DNA from: Molossus alvarezi
Taxonomy: Eukaryota; Chordata; Mammalia; Chiroptera; Molossidae
DNA length: 64,000 nucleotides
Direction: 5' to 3'
Assembly: GCA_037176705.1 (NCBI GenBank)
Contig: CM073886.1
Location: 126,882,001 to 126,946,000 of the forward strand
Both the position numbers and the translations under genes were made by a program. The stretch's first letter is position 1, and each line of letters opens with the position of its first letter. The notes beneath the pieces were generated by a model. The model made no database searches. It was given only the letters and a program-made list of their open reading frames with translations, and had not been told where the DNA came from. Shown here one piece after another: positions 63,621 to 64,000 of the stretch.

Positions 63621-64000
63621 GGAAATGTCCAGTAAGGTCACAGGGAAAGGGAGAAGGTGGAAGGAAGCAGGAATGTGCAAGTGTAAGTAGGGAGGAGGAG
63701 GAGAAAAGCTGGGGGATGTGCAGACAGCGGATAGATTGACAAGCTCTCAGGTTCATGTCAGGGGAGGGACTAGAAAAGTCGCAGAGGGTCTGTGTAAATT
63801 GAAGAAGGATTGTATAAGTCGTAGAGGGTCTATCAGCAAGCTGAAGAAGGATTGTGGAGAGGGAAGAAATAAAAAGGAAAGGATTATGCAGAGGAAATAA
63901 AAAGTTAAGGAAGGATAAAAGAAAGGGACATACATATTGCAGGAAGACGGGACATTGGAGGAATACTCAGGAAGGGAAGAAGATAGGACACTGAGGGGGG
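63621..64000 (+). repeat. Purine-rich tract with short tandem repeat
   Basis: Strongly A/G-biased. A ~43-bp unit (AGTCGCAGAGGGTCTGTGTA ... GAAGAAGGATTGT) occurs twice at about 63777-63860. It abruptly replaces retroviral sequence and may belong to another repeat or to a rearranged provirus. No coding signal. Confidence 0.5.

Overview
This is nuclear DNA of a mammal, almost certainly a microbat (Yangochiroptera, probably a vespertilionid). About 45 copies of two tRNA-derived SINE types are visible. One is the VES type, with a head like GTGTGGCTCAGTGGTTGAGC and a tail ending AAATCAATAAAG. The other has a GGCCGGTTTGGCTCAGC head and a tail ending GGTGAGGATAAAA. Old mammalian repeats (MIR, L2, MER5A-like), a 5'-truncated L1, a solo LTR and an endogenous gammaretrovirus fragment are also present. 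I see no intact gene that I can name. Recognisable coding matter is retroposed or retroviral and broken.

The dominant structure is a giant imperfect palindrome. The left arm (1 to about 27553) is the reverse complement of the right arm (about 32764 to 61070). Homologous positions sum to about 60.3 kb near the centre and 61.05 kb at the outer edge, and the drift is explained by identifiable indels. The left arm runs into the window start, so the full arm may be longer. Corresponding short tracts range from identical (HSPB1 copy, CpG-rich module) to visibly diverged (outermost 2 kb). Two real insertions or deletions involving SINEs separate the arms. This argues for an old inverted duplication with patchy gene conversion rather than an assembly fold-back.

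From outside to inside, each arm holds: a VES SINE and a diverged direct repeat (copies at 1-1890 and 6200-7800 on the left); a 144-bp hairpin; a GC-rich locus with two conserved overlapping ORFs and a POU-type palindrome; a tandem-repeat region; a solo LTR; many SINEs with MIR, MER5A and L2 remnants; microsatellites; a VES SINE split by an L1; a very AT-rich tract containing an HSPB1 (Hsp27) processed pseudogene; and an abrupt switch to a CpG-rich unit carrying an unrecognised ORF of about 190 codons. The 5.2-kb spacer (27554-32763) contains a second, nested palindrome (about 27557-28311 against 30130-30800), a third copy of the CpG-rich ORF unit (B, 30890-31970) and a degenerate ~30-bp minisatellite.

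To the right of the palindrome (61470-64000) lies a decayed class I (gammaretrovirus-like) provirus fragment. It has a Gag matrix remnant, a protease active site, an RNase H segment joined almost directly to protease after loss of reverse transcriptase, and an integrase N-terminal remnant. It ends in a purine-rich tract.

Large palindromes with few-copy CpG-rich ORFs resemble ampliconic, often testis-linked regions of mammalian sex chromosomes. That placement is inference; nothing in the sequence proves chromosome or expression. The best candidates for undescribed biology are the three-copy CpG-rich ORF unit, the nested-palindrome core and the 5-kb/55-kb ORF locus.
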